A DNA stretch of 64,000 bases from PGZG01 sp046292765 (lineage in GTDB: Bacteria > Pseudomonadota > Gammaproteobacteria > Pseudomonadales > Alcanivoracaceae), in contig JBKBQA010000003.1 of assembly GCA_046292765.1 (NCBI GenBank), positions 1-64,000 on the forward strand, given 5' to 3'. The translations under genes were made by a program, and so were the position numbers. The notes under the pieces are model-generated. The model made no database searches. It saw only the letters and a list, made by a program, of their open reading frames with translations, and had not been told where the DNA came from. Positions 17,583 through 26,704 of the stretch are shown here, one piece after another. Position 1 is the first letter of the stretch. The number at the start of each line of letters is the position of its first letter.

Positions 17583-20500
17583 ATGAATAGAATCATGTGG
17601 GTGCTGGCCCTGGTGGTGGCCAGTCTCTGGGTTGCCGGCTGCGACAAGCCCGGCAAAGATGCCGAAACCAGCCCGGTCAGCCCTGCTGCAGTCAGCCTGA
17701 GCGAAGACTGGCAACACCATCTGGCGCGCTATCCGGAAGGCTGGGTTTCCAGCGAAGCGCCTTTATTGATTCGCTTCCAGCATGATGTGATCAGTGAAGA
17801 ACAACTCAATCGCCCGCAGCCCAACCTGATTTCCCTGTCACCCTCACTGCCTGTGCAAGTGACCTTTGTTGCCCGGGATCTGCTGCAAATTCTGCCGGCG
17901 CAGAAACTCCGCTCCGGCCAGTCTCTGGCGATCACGCTCCATCCGGTGGGCCTGGACGGTGTGCCATCGACGCTGTCACCGCAGACATTTCAGGTGCGTG
18001 CCATTGAGCAGGACTTCTCGGTGACATTGTCTGGCCTGATACCCATAGCCGGCAGCGACAATGCAATGTCGTTGTCCGGTGAGCTCTCTACGGCGGATGT
18101 CAGCGAGCTCAATGAAATACAACGCCTGATCAAGGTCGAGCACGATGGAGAGGAACTGTCGGTGATCTGGGACGCCGCTGAGAATCGGCGCGATTATCGT
18201 TTTCGGGTGGATGACATCGTCCGCAGCGCACAGGAGACCGCCCTGCAACTACGCTGGGATGGTGCCATCCTCGGCGCCGCATCGCGTGGGCAGCGGGAAT
18301 TGCGGGTGCCCGCCATCGCCCGGTTCGAGATTACCGGCCATCGGGTTGTACAGCACCCCGAGGTATATGTGGAAGTGCTGTTTACGGAACCGCTGGACCG
18401 CAACCAGAACCTGAATGGTTTGGTGCAACTCAATCAGCGCGACGCCCGGGTGCGAGTGGATGGCAGTGTGTTGCGCGTCTACCCGGCGGGAGCGGTGGAC
18501 GGCGATGTAGTGCTGAGTGTGTCAGAGGGCATTCGCAGCACCGCCCGACGGGCCTTGCCGGCACCCTGGCAGCAAACGGTGACATTTTCCGCAGAGCTGC
18601 CCGGCGTCCGCTTTGTGGGCGACGGCGCTATTCTTCCCTCAGCGGCGCAACTCTCTGTGCCCTTTGAGGCCGTTAATGTGGACTCGGTACACGTCATCGC
18701 CCACAAGGTGCATGCCAATACCCTTGAGCAGTATCTGCAGCAGTACCGGATGAACAGCACCGTTCAGGACTATCTCACCGGCAATGTGCTCTGGTCGAAA
18801 GCCTTCAGCTTGCCGGAGATTCCCCGCGGTCGCTGGCAGCGCTTCCATCTTGATCTCACCGAATTGATGGCGCGTCACCCGGAAGGCATGGTGCGACTGG
18901 AGCTGCGGATCAATCGCAGCCATTCCATATATCCCTGCGAGGGCCCTCGCCCGGCCGCCAATGAAGTCAGCCAAACCTACGACTACGGGCAACGCAATAA
19001 TCCTTGCCATGACGCCTACTACTCCTATGGTAACCGCCATGTGTCGGCGCGCAGTTTCTTTGCCTCCAATCTCGGATTACTGGTGAAGAAAGGGGCCGCC
19101 AACAAGTTTGATATTGTGGTGACTGACCTGCTCACCGCCCAGCCCATCGACAAAGCCCAACTGACGCTCTACAGCCTGCAGCGCCAGCCCATTGGTCGCG
19201 GCCAGACCGATCGCCATGGCATGGCGAGCCTTCAGCCGGAGGGTCAGGCTTTCTATCTTGTCGCCCGACATGGCAGCCAGCTTGGCTACCTGCGAATTCC
19301 TGCAGGCGATGCCTTGCCCACCAACCAGTTTGATACCGGCGGCGAGCATGTTCGTAATGGCCTGAAGGGGTTTCTGTACGGCGAGCGCGATGTCTGGCGG
19401 CCGGGTGATGACATCCACCTGACGTTCATTCTTGAGCAGCAGGACAACAGCAACCAAAGCCACCCGGTGACACTGGAGCTCTATGACCCCCGTGGTACTC
19501 GGGTGGCGAGCCAAACCCGGGTCGATCCGCTAAACGACTTTTACACCTTCACCTTGCGCACAGCAGAGAATGCGCCGACCGGCAATTGGCGAGCGCTGGT
19601 ACGCGCCGGCGGCGCGACTTTCGACAAGACCCTGAAAATCGAAACCATTGTGCCGAACCGTCTCAAGGTGAACCTGTCGGTGGATCAGGAACCCCTGACG
19701 CTGGCACGCATGCCGGTAAGAACTGAACTGTTTGGCCAGTGGCTGCATGGCGCCACCGCCAGCAATCTGAAAGCAGACACGGAAGTCCGTCTGGTGGGCA
19801 AACCCACTCGCTTCAGTGGCTGGACGGACTATCGCTTCGACGACCCGGTGCGCAGTTTCAGCAGCAGCCCACAGAAGGTGTTCGATGGTCGCCTTGACGC
19901 CGAGGGACGGGCCGCCTTTCCTGTGGCGCTGGCGGTGTCGTCACCTCCGCCAGGTATGCTCAGCGCCACCTTCATTACCCGCATCTTTGAACAAAGCGGC
20001 AACTTCAGCACCGCCATCCGCACGCTGGACGTGATGCCATTCAGTGAATGGGTGGGCATCCATATCCCCGCCGGCAGCGGCTACTACGATGCGGTGCCGC
20101 AGGATCGCGATCACCCTGTGCTGATACAGATGCTGGACGCGGAGGCACGACCACTGGCCAACCGCGAAGTGGCGGTATCCGTGTATCGCATGGATTGGCG
20201 CTGGTGGTGGCATCAGGAAGAAGAGGATCTGGCCAATTACCTGCGCCGCGAACATCACCTGCCGGTGGCGGAAGCCCGTGTGCGCACCAACGACAAGGGC
20301 CAGGCCCGCTGGCAGTTCGATGCCAACCAGTACGAATGGGGCCGCCATCTGGTGCGCGTCTGTCATCAGGGCGCCGATCATCACTGCACCGGGCAGATTG
20401 TGTATCTGGGCTGGAGCAGTGCCCAGGCATCCAGTCCCGATGCCGCCACTCAGCTGATGCTGTCCACCGACAAGGAAAAATATCAGGTCGGCGACAACGC

Positions 20501-23090
20501 CAAAGTACGCCTGCCGGCATTGCGTCAGGGTCGGGTATTGCTGTCGCTGGAGAACGGCAGTCAGGTACTGGAGAAACGCTGGCTCGATCTGAAGCCGGGT
20601 CAAACGGAGATCAGCATTCCCATCACCGCCGCCATGGCGCCCAATGTCTATGTGCACATGACGCTGCTGTTGCCTCATCAGCAGCGCGAGACCGACGCGC
20701 CCATTCGCCTGTATGGCATTGTTCCCCTGCATGTGGAAGACCCGGCCACCCGTCTTGCCCCCACCATTGAAGCAGCCGACAAGGTCCGACCGGAAAGCAC
20801 TTTCCGAATCCGTGTCGCGGAAACCGATGGCAAGGCCATGACCTACACGCTCGCCCTTGTCGATGAAGGCCTGCTCGGCATCACCGGCTATCGGGCGCCG
20901 GATCCCCATCACCACTTCTATCGCCGCGAAGCGCTAGGCGTTACCACTTGGGACCTGTTTGATCTGGTGGTGGGCGCCTATGGCGCGGCTCTGGAGCGGG
21001 TACTGGCCATCGGCGGCAGCGACGGCGGCGATGAAGACGAACGCCAACGTCGCGAGCGTCGCTTCCCACCGGTGGTGAAATTCCTCGGCGTTTTTGAAGT
21101 GGCCGCGGGCAAACACCGCGACCATGAAGTGACCTTGCCGCCCTACCTCGGCGCGGTGCGGGTGATGGTGGTGGCAGGCCACCGCGGCGCCTATGGTCGC
21201 AGCGAAAGGACGGTCACCGTGACACAACCACTCGGTCTGTTGGCCACCTTGCCGCGAGTTGTCGGCCCGGGCGAATCCATTGCCCTGCCGGTGAATGTGT
21301 TTGTTTCGGAGCCCGGCATCGACAAGGTGCAGATCGAGGTGGAAGCGGATGACCTCTTTATCGTGAATGAGGGCCGCGCGGCTCTGACGTTCAGCGGACC
21401 AGGCGATGCCATCACCAGCCTTGGTCTCACTGTCAGCGATCGCATTGGCAAGGGACGGGTGCGCGTGGTGGCCAGCAGCGGCAGCGAGCGCGCCCATCAG
21501 GAAATCTTTATCGAGTCTCGCTCCCCCAATGGCCGCTCGGTAATCAGTGAAGAGCGGCTGCTGGCGCCCGGCGAACAGTGGCATTCCACTCTGGTGCCCC
21601 ATGGCATGGCCGGCACCAACACCCTGCTACTCACGGTAAGCGGGCTGCCGCCCATGAAGCTCGAAGAGCGATTGGGCTATCTGATCGGCTATCCCCATGG
21701 CTGTCTGGAACAGACACTGTCGCAAGCGTTTCCGCAGTTGTACTTGCCCGAGCTGGTAAACCTGACCGCAGCCCAGCGTCAGGAACTGGATCAGTACATG
21801 GCGGCGGCCATCCGTCGTCTCGCCAGTTTCCAGAACGGCGCTGGGGGTTTCACCTACTGGCCCGGCGAGGAATACGTTAACGACTGGTCGTCTAGCTACG
21901 CCGGTCATTTCCTGCTGGAAGCAAAGCGCCTGGGCTATGCGGTGCCGGCCGACATGCTACAACGCTGGCAGCGCTATCAAGCGCAGCTCGCCCGCGCCCA
22001 CCAAAGTCGGGGTGGCGAGTTTGAGCTGGTAGCCGCCTATCGACTCTACACCCTGGCGTTGGCCGGACAGGCCGATGTGGCAGCGATGAACCGGCTGCGT
22101 GAAGGGCTTACCCGTCATCGCAATGACAACCTGTCCAGTACCGCACTGCGTTTGCTAGCGCTGACCTATCAGCACCTGGGCCTGACCGATGTTGCCAGCG
22201 AGCTCAGCAGCGCGCTCGATCATCGAGTGCCGCGCTATCAGGATCGGGGCTACACCTACGGCTCCGAATTGCGCGATGAAGGCATCATGTTGATGGTGCT
22301 GAGTCACATGAACCAGAACAGCGCAGCCTGGTTAGTGGCCGAGCGTATCGGCGCCCAGCTCTCCTCGGAAAATTGGTACAGCACCCAGAGCCTCGCCTGG
22401 GCGCTGATGGGCATGACCCATTTTGCCCGCGCCTTTGCCGGCAGTGATGACGGAATGCGCTTTGCCGCAAAAGCGCCGAGCGACAACCGCTGGCAGGCCA
22501 TGGCCTCGCAGCAGCATCTCGCCCGTCAGCCGTTGGCCGAGGCAGGCATGACGCTGCGCAACGACACTGACCGGCCGCTGCGATTTACGGTGAGCAATAG
22601 CGGTATCCCGGCGGTGGCGGAGGAGCAGATCAGCGAGCAGGGTCTGTCCTTGCAGGTGCGCTACCTGACCATGGATGGCAAGCCGCTGCAGGTGAATAGT
22701 CTGCCGCAGGGCACGGACTTTATCGCCGAGGCTACGGTGTCGCTGAATCCGGATGGCGTCCGCCATCTGGAGGATATTGCCCTCAGCATGGTGATGCCGA
22801 GCGGCTGGCAAATACGCAACGAACGGCTGGAGGGCGGCACCCTGCCCGCCGGCATCGATTATCTCGATATCCGCGACGATCGGCTGCTCGCCTACTTCAG
22901 CCTGTGGCGCGATTATCACTGGTCGTGGCGCTATCAGGATCGCCATCGTCAGAGCATCACCGTGCGCGCCATCCTTAATGCCTCCTACGCCGGCCGCTTC
23001 TACTTGCCCGGCTGGCAAGTGGAGGCCATGTACGATGCCGAGCAGCATGCGCACGGCCGCGGTCAGTGGGTTGAGGTGGTGGCGCCCTGA
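17583..23090 (+). CDS. Alpha-2-macroglobulin family lipoprotein (YfhM-like)
   Basis: A 1835-residue bacterial alpha-2-macroglobulin, thought to trap proteases that breach the envelope. The lipoprotein signal MNRIMWVLALVVASLWVAGC ends in a lipobox with the lipidated Cys at residue 20. Macroglobulin-like domains fill the first ~1000 residues (for example KGFLYGERDVWRPGDDIHLTF near 600). The thioester motif GCLEQ is intact with its Cys near 1374, inside the alpha-helical thioester domain. Its TGA overlaps the ATG of pbpC (TGATG). This pairing with PBP1c is well known and suggests joint defence and repair of the periplasm. Confidence 0.95.
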   Translation: MNRIMWVLALVVASLWVAGCDKPGKDAETSPVSPAAVSLSEDWQHHLARYPEGWVSSEAPLLIRFQHDVISEEQLNRPQPNLISLSPSLPVQVTFVARDLLQILPAQKLRSGQSLAITLHPVGLDGVPSTLSPQTFQVRAIEQDFSVTLSGLIPIAGSDNAMSLSGELSTADVSELNEIQRLIKVEHDGEELSVIWDAAENRRDYRFRVDDIVRSAQETALQLRWDGAILGAASRGQRELRVPAIARFEITGHRVVQHPEVYVEVLFTEPLDRNQNLNGLVQLNQRDARVRVDGSVLRVYPAGAVDGDVVLSVSEGIRSTARRALPAPWQQTVTFSAELPGVRFVGDGAILPSAAQLSVPFEAVNVDSVHVIAHKVHANTLEQYLQQYRMNSTVQDYLTGNVLWSKAFSLPEIPRGRWQRFHLDLTELMARHPEGMVRLELRINRSHSIYPCEGPRPAANEVSQTYDYGQRNNPCHDAYYSYGNRHVSARSFFASNLGLLVKKGAANKFDIVVTDLLTAQPIDKAQLTLYSLQRQPIGRGQTDRHGMASLQPEGQAFYLVARHGSQLGYLRIPAGDALPTNQFDTGGEHVRNGLKGFLYGERDVWRPGDDIHLTFILEQQDNSNQSHPVTLELYDPRGTRVASQTRVDPLNDFYTFTLRTAENAPTGNWRALVRAGGATFDKTLKIETIVPNRLKVNLSVDQEPLTLARMPVRTELFGQWLHGATASNLKADTEVRLVGKPTRFSGWTDYRFDDPVRSFSSSPQKVFDGRLDAEGRAAFPVALAVSSPPPGMLSATFITRIFEQSGNFSTAIRTLDVMPFSEWVGIHIPAGSGYYDAVPQDRDHPVLIQMLDAEARPLANREVAVSVYRMDWRWWWHQEEEDLANYLRREHHLPVAEARVRTNDKGQARWQFDANQYEWGRHLVRVCHQGADHHCTGQIVYLGWSSAQASSPDAATQLMLSTDKEKYQVGDNAKVRLPALRQGRVLLSLENGSQVLEKRWLDLKPGQTEISIPITAAMAPNVYVHMTLLLPHQQRETDAPIRLYGIVPLHVEDPATRLAPTIEAADKVRPESTFRIRVAETDGKAMTYTLALVDEGLLGITGYRAPDPHHHFYRREALGVTTWDLFDLVVGAYGAALERVLAIGGSDGGDEDERQRRERRFPPVVKFLGVFEVAAGKHRDHEVTLPPYLGAVRVMVVAGHRGAYGRSERTVTVTQPLGLLATLPRVVGPGESIALPVNVFVSEPGIDKVQIEVEADDLFIVNEGRAALTFSGPGDAITSLGLTVSDRIGKGRVRVVASSGSERAHQEIFIESRSPNGRSVISEERLLAPGEQWHSTLVPHGMAGTNTLLLTVSGLPPMKLEERLGYLIGYPHGCLEQTLSQAFPQLYLPELVNLTAAQRQELDQYMAAAIRRLASFQNGAGGFTYWPGEEYVNDWSSSYAGHFLLEAKRLGYAVPADMLQRWQRYQAQLARAHQSRGGEFELVAAYRLYTLALAGQADVAAMNRLREGLTRHRNDNLSSTALRLLALTYQHLGLTDVASELSSALDHRVPRYQDRGYTYGSELRDEGIMLMVLSHMNQNSAAWLVAERIGAQLSSENWYSTQSLAWALMGMTHFARAFAGSDDGMRFAAKAPSDNRWQAMASQQHLARQPLAEAGMTLRNDTDRPLRFTVSNSGIPAVAEEQISEQGLSLQVRYLTMDGKPLQVNSLPQGTDFIAEATVSLNPDGVRHLEDIALSMVMPSGWQIRNERLEGGTLPAGIDYLDIRDDRLLAYFSLWRDYHWSWRYQDRHRQSITVRAILNASYAGRFYLPGWQVEAMYDAEQHAHGRGQWVEVVAP

Positions 23091-25438
23091 TGCGTCGTCT
23101 GGCCACGGCCACGCTGGTGCTGGCGCTGGTGACGTTGGCCGCCCTGCAGTGGTGGCCGTTGCCCAGAGCGCTGTCTGAAACACCCTGGGCCAGCGTGGTG
23201 CTGGCAAGGGACGGCAGTCTGCTCGGCGCCACCATTGCTGCCGATGAACAGTGGCGCTTTCCACCGCTCAATACCGTGCCGGACCGTTACCGCCAGGCAG
23301 TGCTGATGTTCGAAGACCGCCGTTTCCATCAGCACCCCGGTGTCGATCCGCTGGCCATCGCGCGCGCCGCCTGGCGCAACTGGCAAGCCGGCAAGGTAGT
23401 CAGCGGTGGCAGCACCGTGACCATGCAGCTGGCGCGGCAATTGCGGGGCGATCCACCGCGCACCCTCGGCAACAAGATTCTTGAAGCCGCCCTCGCGCTG
23501 CAGCTCGAATGGCATTTCAGTAAAAGCGAGATTCTGGCGCTGTACGCCAGTCGAGCGCCCTTCGGTGGCAATATCGTCGGCCTGCCTGCGGCAAGCTGGC
23601 GCTACTTTGCCCGCCCGCCGGAGGACCTGTCATGGGCAGAGGCCGCGCTGTTTGCGGTGTTGCCCAATCACCCTGCCATGATCCATCCGGGCCGAATGCG
23701 CGAGCGTCTTTTGTGGCGGCGCAATGCGTTGCTACAGCGGCTCGCCGATGCCGGCCGGTTAAACCAGATGGATTTGTCGCTGGCCTTGCTGGAGCCCTTG
23801 CCCGAGCGGCCGCAGCCCCTGCCCCGTCTGGCACCACACTTGCTGGCCCAGGCGCAGCAGCATGCCGGGCAGTCGTCGCATCGCACCACGCTGGAGGCAG
23901 GGTTACAGCAGGCCACGTTGGCACTGGCAGAGCGCCATGGCCGGCGCCTGGCCGGTGAGGGCATCCACAATCTCGCGATTCTGGTGATTGATCACCAACA
24001 GATGACCACGGTGGCCTATGTCGGCAATCAGGCCTGGCAATCCCTGCTTCGCCACGCACCAGATGTGGACATCATTCGCCGTCCGCGCTCCACCGGCAGC
24101 ATTCTGAAACCCGTTCTTTACGGACTGATGCTGGAAGAAGGCCTGCTGTTGCCGTCCACGCTGGTGGCAGATATTCCCACCAACTTTGCCGGCTACTCGC
24201 CGGAGAATTTTGATCGCGAATTTCGCGGCGCCGTGCCCGCCAGCGAAGCGTTGGCGCGGTCGTTGAATATTCCGGCGGTACGTATGCTGCAGCAGTACGG
24301 TGTCAGCCGTTTCCAGCATCAACTGCAGACACTGGGGCTAAGCAGCCTGTTTCGACCGGCAGATGATTATGGCCTGACGCTCATTCTTGGCGGTGCCGAA
24401 GCATCCCTGTGGGAACTGACCGCTATTTATGCTCGCCTCGCCGCTTCGGCCGCAACAGCAGATCACCAGCCACTGCCGGCCACACCCCGATGGCTGCAAG
24501 ATTCAACGGACATCACAAATCATGGTGCTACCCGGCGCCTGAGTCAGGGTGCCGCCTGGCTGACCCTGCAGGCTTTGATGGACGTGCAGCGCCCCGGTGC
24601 CGATGCCTGGTGGCGGGACTATGCCGGCAGTCAGGCGCTGGCATGGAAAACCGGCACCAGTTATGGCCTGCGCGATGCCTGGGCCATCGGCAGCAATGCC
24701 CGCTACAGCGTTGGCGTATGGGCCGGTAACGCGAGCGGAGAAAGCGCACCACAACTGAGTGGCCTGAACAGCGCGGCACCGGTGATGCTGGATGTGTTTG
24801 ATCTGCTCGGCCGGCAAGACTGGCCGCTCCGGCCCGAGGCGGCGCTGAAAGAGGTGCAGGCCTGTCGCAACGACGGCTATCTGGCCGGCAGCCTCTGTGA
24901 CGCCGTGACCAGTCTCGCTCCTCGACACAGTCACTTTGAAACCGTGACGCCGCATCACCGGCGCGTGCATCTGGATCAATCCGGGCAACACCGGGTGCAT
25001 GCCCAATGCGAGCCCGTTGACGGGATCCGCACGGCGGTCTGGTTTGTGCTGCCACCAGCCCAGGAGCACTACTGGCGTCGTCATCATGGCGATTATCAGC
25101 GCCTGCCACCCTGGCGCCCGGACTGTATTGCCGCCCTCGCGGAACTGGAAGACGACGTGCCCATGGACCTCATCTATCCGCAGGATGGCGCGCGCTTTTT
25201 CATTCCGCGGGAACTGGATGGCCGTCGGGGTCAGGTGGTGATGCATGCCGCGCATCGCGATCCCGATGCGCAACTGCAGTGGCATCTCGGTACCCGCTTC
25301 CTTGGCAGCACCCGGGTATTCCACCAGCAGGCCATCTCACCGGAGCCAGGCTGGCACCGCCTGACCGTCGTTGATGAGCAGGGCTATCGGCTGGAGCGGC
25401 ATTTCGAAGTGCTGGATCAAGGCACTCGCCAACACTGA
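23090..25438 (+). CDS. pbpC: Penicillin-binding protein 1C
   Basis: A bifunctional peptidoglycan synthase of 782 residues. A single N-terminal membrane anchor (ATLVLALVTLAALQW) is followed by the glycosyltransferase domain (EDRRFHQHPGVDPLAIARA near 70 and SGGSTVTMQLARQL near 104), the transpeptidase domain with the active Ser in STGSILKP (about 336) and KTGTSYGLRDAW (about 519), and the C-terminal BiPBP_C domain. All key motifs are present. It is translationally coupled to the alpha-2-macroglobulin gene. Confidence 0.96.
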   Translation: MRRLATATLVLALVTLAALQWWPLPRALSETPWASVVLARDGSLLGATIAADEQWRFPPLNTVPDRYRQAVLMFEDRRFHQHPGVDPLAIARAAWRNWQAGKVVSGGSTVTMQLARQLRGDPPRTLGNKILEAALALQLEWHFSKSEILALYASRAPFGGNIVGLPAASWRYFARPPEDLSWAEAALFAVLPNHPAMIHPGRMRERLLWRRNALLQRLADAGRLNQMDLSLALLEPLPERPQPLPRLAPHLLAQAQQHAGQSSHRTTLEAGLQQATLALAERHGRRLAGEGIHNLAILVIDHQQMTTVAYVGNQAWQSLLRHAPDVDIIRRPRSTGSILKPVLYGLMLEEGLLLPSTLVADIPTNFAGYSPENFDREFRGAVPASEALARSLNIPAVRMLQQYGVSRFQHQLQTLGLSSLFRPADDYGLTLILGGAEASLWELTAIYARLAASAATADHQPLPATPRWLQDSTDITNHGATRRLSQGAAWLTLQALMDVQRPGADAWWRDYAGSQALAWKTGTSYGLRDAWAIGSNARYSVGVWAGNASGESAPQLSGLNSAAPVMLDVFDLLGRQDWPLRPEAALKEVQACRNDGYLAGSLCDAVTSLAPRHSHFETVTPHHRRVHLDQSGQHRVHAQCEPVDGIRTAVWFVLPPAQEHYWRRHHGDYQRLPPWRPDCIAALAELEDDVPMDLIYPQDGARFFIPRELDGRRGQVVMHAAHRDPDAQLQWHLGTRFLGSTRVFHQQAISPEPGWHRLTVVDEQGYRLERHFEVLDQGTRQH

Positions 25439-25513
25439 CCATACCGGCACTTTGCGCCCCATCACCGCGACGGATACCGCCGAACCCAGTACCATCTGCG
25501 TCACTGAGTCCAT
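25427..25513 (-). pseudogene. Relic N-terminus of a YdjM-like metal-dependent hydrolase
   Basis: From an ATG at 25511-25513 with AGGAG just upstream, the minus strand encodes MDSVTQMVLGSAVSVAVMGR and then KVPVWSVLA. This resembles the start of YdjM/DUF457 membrane hydrolases, which commonly begin MDSxTQxxLGAAVGExxLGRK. After about 29 codons the frame runs into antisense of the pbpC 3' end and resembles nothing. I infer a gene cut off after its first ~30 codons. Recognition is from memory of the family start. Confidence 0.5.
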
Positions 25514-25551
25514 GCAGGCTCCTGTGCCACGCGCTGCCATGAGGTGTTACT

Positions 25552-25911
25552 GTGAACAGCCTTGAACATCTTCTCCAGACCCTGCACCACTCGCCGGAAC
25601 TGATTGCCTTCGATGACGTCATCGCAGCTATCAACGCCCATTATGACTATGTCGCCACGGGCTTTTACAACGGTGTCGGTGAAGACCCCGTATGGAATGC
25701 ACCCGGCACCAATGCCGGCTCCTGCCGCATTTTTGCCTTTGCACACCTGCACGGGCTCGATGAGGACACCACGCTGGCCTGCTTCGGTCACTATTACCGG
25801 GATGATGTGCTGAAGTTTCCGGCCAATAGCGATCACGCTAACATCCGCCGCTTCATGCGCGACGGCTGGGCCGGTATCCGCTTTGAGGGCGAGGCGCTGA
25901 GGCCGCTGTAG
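25552..25911 (+). CDS. HopJ-type protein
   Basis: A 119-residue protein matching the HopJ type III effector family by overall pattern (FDDVIAAINAHYDYVATGFYN, NAGSCRIFAFAHL, ACFGHYYRDDVL, NIRRFMRDGW). The name comes from a Pseudomonas syringae annotation; homologues are widespread in bacteria without type III secretion, none of whose genes appear here, so an effector role is unlikely. Biochemical function is unknown. The start is GTG at 25552 with GAGG upstream. Confidence 0.85.
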   Translation: MNSLEHLLQTLHHSPELIAFDDVIAAINAHYDYVATGFYNGVGEDPVWNAPGTNAGSCRIFAFAHLHGLDEDTTLACFGHYYRDDVLKFPANSDHANIRRFMRDGWAGIRFEGEALRPL

Positions 25912-25932
25912 GAGCGGCAGGATTGCCGCTCC
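25911..25932. repeat. Palindromic hairpin between convergent genes, REP-like
   Basis: GGAGCGGCA and TGCCGCTCC form a 9-bp stem over GGAT, beginning on the last base of the hopJ stop codon. The local context TGTAGGAGCGGC resembles the short extragenic palindromes common in Pseudomonas-like genomes, and the 3' flank GCCGCTCCAC is shared with the hairpin at 10602. Confidence 0.6.
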
Positions 25933-25944
25933 ACAAGTGCTGCT

Positions 25945-26682
25945 TTATTTACCGGCGAAATGTTTGAACAGATCAATCGGCAACGGGAAGATCAGCGTCG
26001 AGGTGTTCTTGCCTGCCATGTCATTCATGGTCTGAAGATAGCGCAACTGCAATGCGGCCGGGTTAGTGGTGATGATATTGGCCGCTTCCACCAGCTTCTG
26101 TGCTGCCTGCATCTCGCCCTCGGCGTTGATCACCTTGGCGCGCCGCTCCCGCTCTGCTTCTGCCTGCCGGGCAATGGCACGAATCATGTTTTCATTCAGG
26201 TCGATGTGCTTGATCTCGACGTTGATCGCCTTGATACCCCAGGCATCGGTCTGACTATCAATGATCGCCTGGATATCAATATTGAGCTTTTCGCGCTCCG
26301 ACAGCATCTCATCCAGGTCGTGCTTGCCCAGCACTGAACGCAGCGTGGTCTGTGCCAGCTGGCTGGTGGCATTGTAGTAATCCTCAACCTGAATGATGGC
26401 CTTGGCAGGATCCACCACGCGGAAGTACAGCACGGCGTTGACGCGTACGGTGACGTTGTCCTTCGAGATCAGATCCTGACTGGGAACGTCCAGCGTGATT
26501 ACGCGCAAATCCACCCGTGTCATCTGCTGAACACCTGGAATGATGATCACCAGTCCCGGACCCTTGACGCCCTGAAAACGGCCAAGGAAAAACACTACGC
26601 CACGCTGGTACTCCGGCAGGATGCGAACGGCCATGCTCAGGAACACAACCACGAACGCCAATATCGGCAACAAGATACTCAT
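25945..26682 (-). CDS. Slipin (SPFH/stomatin-family membrane protein)
   Basis: A 245-residue SPFH protein anchored by one N-terminal hydrophobic segment (LLPILAFVVVFLSMAVRI). The SPFH core is recognisable in EYQRGVVFFLGRF, VDLRVITLDVP and TLRSVLGKHDLDEMLSEREKLN, followed by a coiled region rich in Arg/Glu/Ala (RQAEAERERRAKVINAEGEMQAA). Slipins form membrane microdomain scaffolds. The gene follows nfeD by 22 bases; the slipin-NfeD pair is a conserved module in which NfeD may cleave the slipin C-terminus. Confidence 0.92.
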   Translation of the reverse strand: MSILLPILAFVVVFLSMAVRILPEYQRGVVFFLGRFQGVKGPGLVIIIPGVQQMTRVDLRVITLDVPSQDLISKDNVTVRVNAVLYFRVVDPAKAIIQVEDYYNATSQLAQTTLRSVLGKHDLDEMLSEREKLNIDIQAIIDSQTDAWGIKAINVEIKHIDLNENMIRAIARQAEAERERRAKVINAEGEMQAAQKLVEAANIITTNPAALQLRYLQTMNDMAGKNTSTLIFPLPIDLFKHFAGK

Positions 26683-26704
26683 AATGCTCTCCTTCCCAGG
26701 TTAA

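Noticed and set aside
19941..20915. A 324-residue open frame antisense to the alpha-2-macroglobulin gene
   Set aside because: The sense strand carries an uninterrupted family protein, and the antisense frame has no start signal or similarity.
25552..25911. HopJ as a secreted virulence effector
   Set aside because: No type III secretion gene is in the window and the family is widespread in free-living bacteria.
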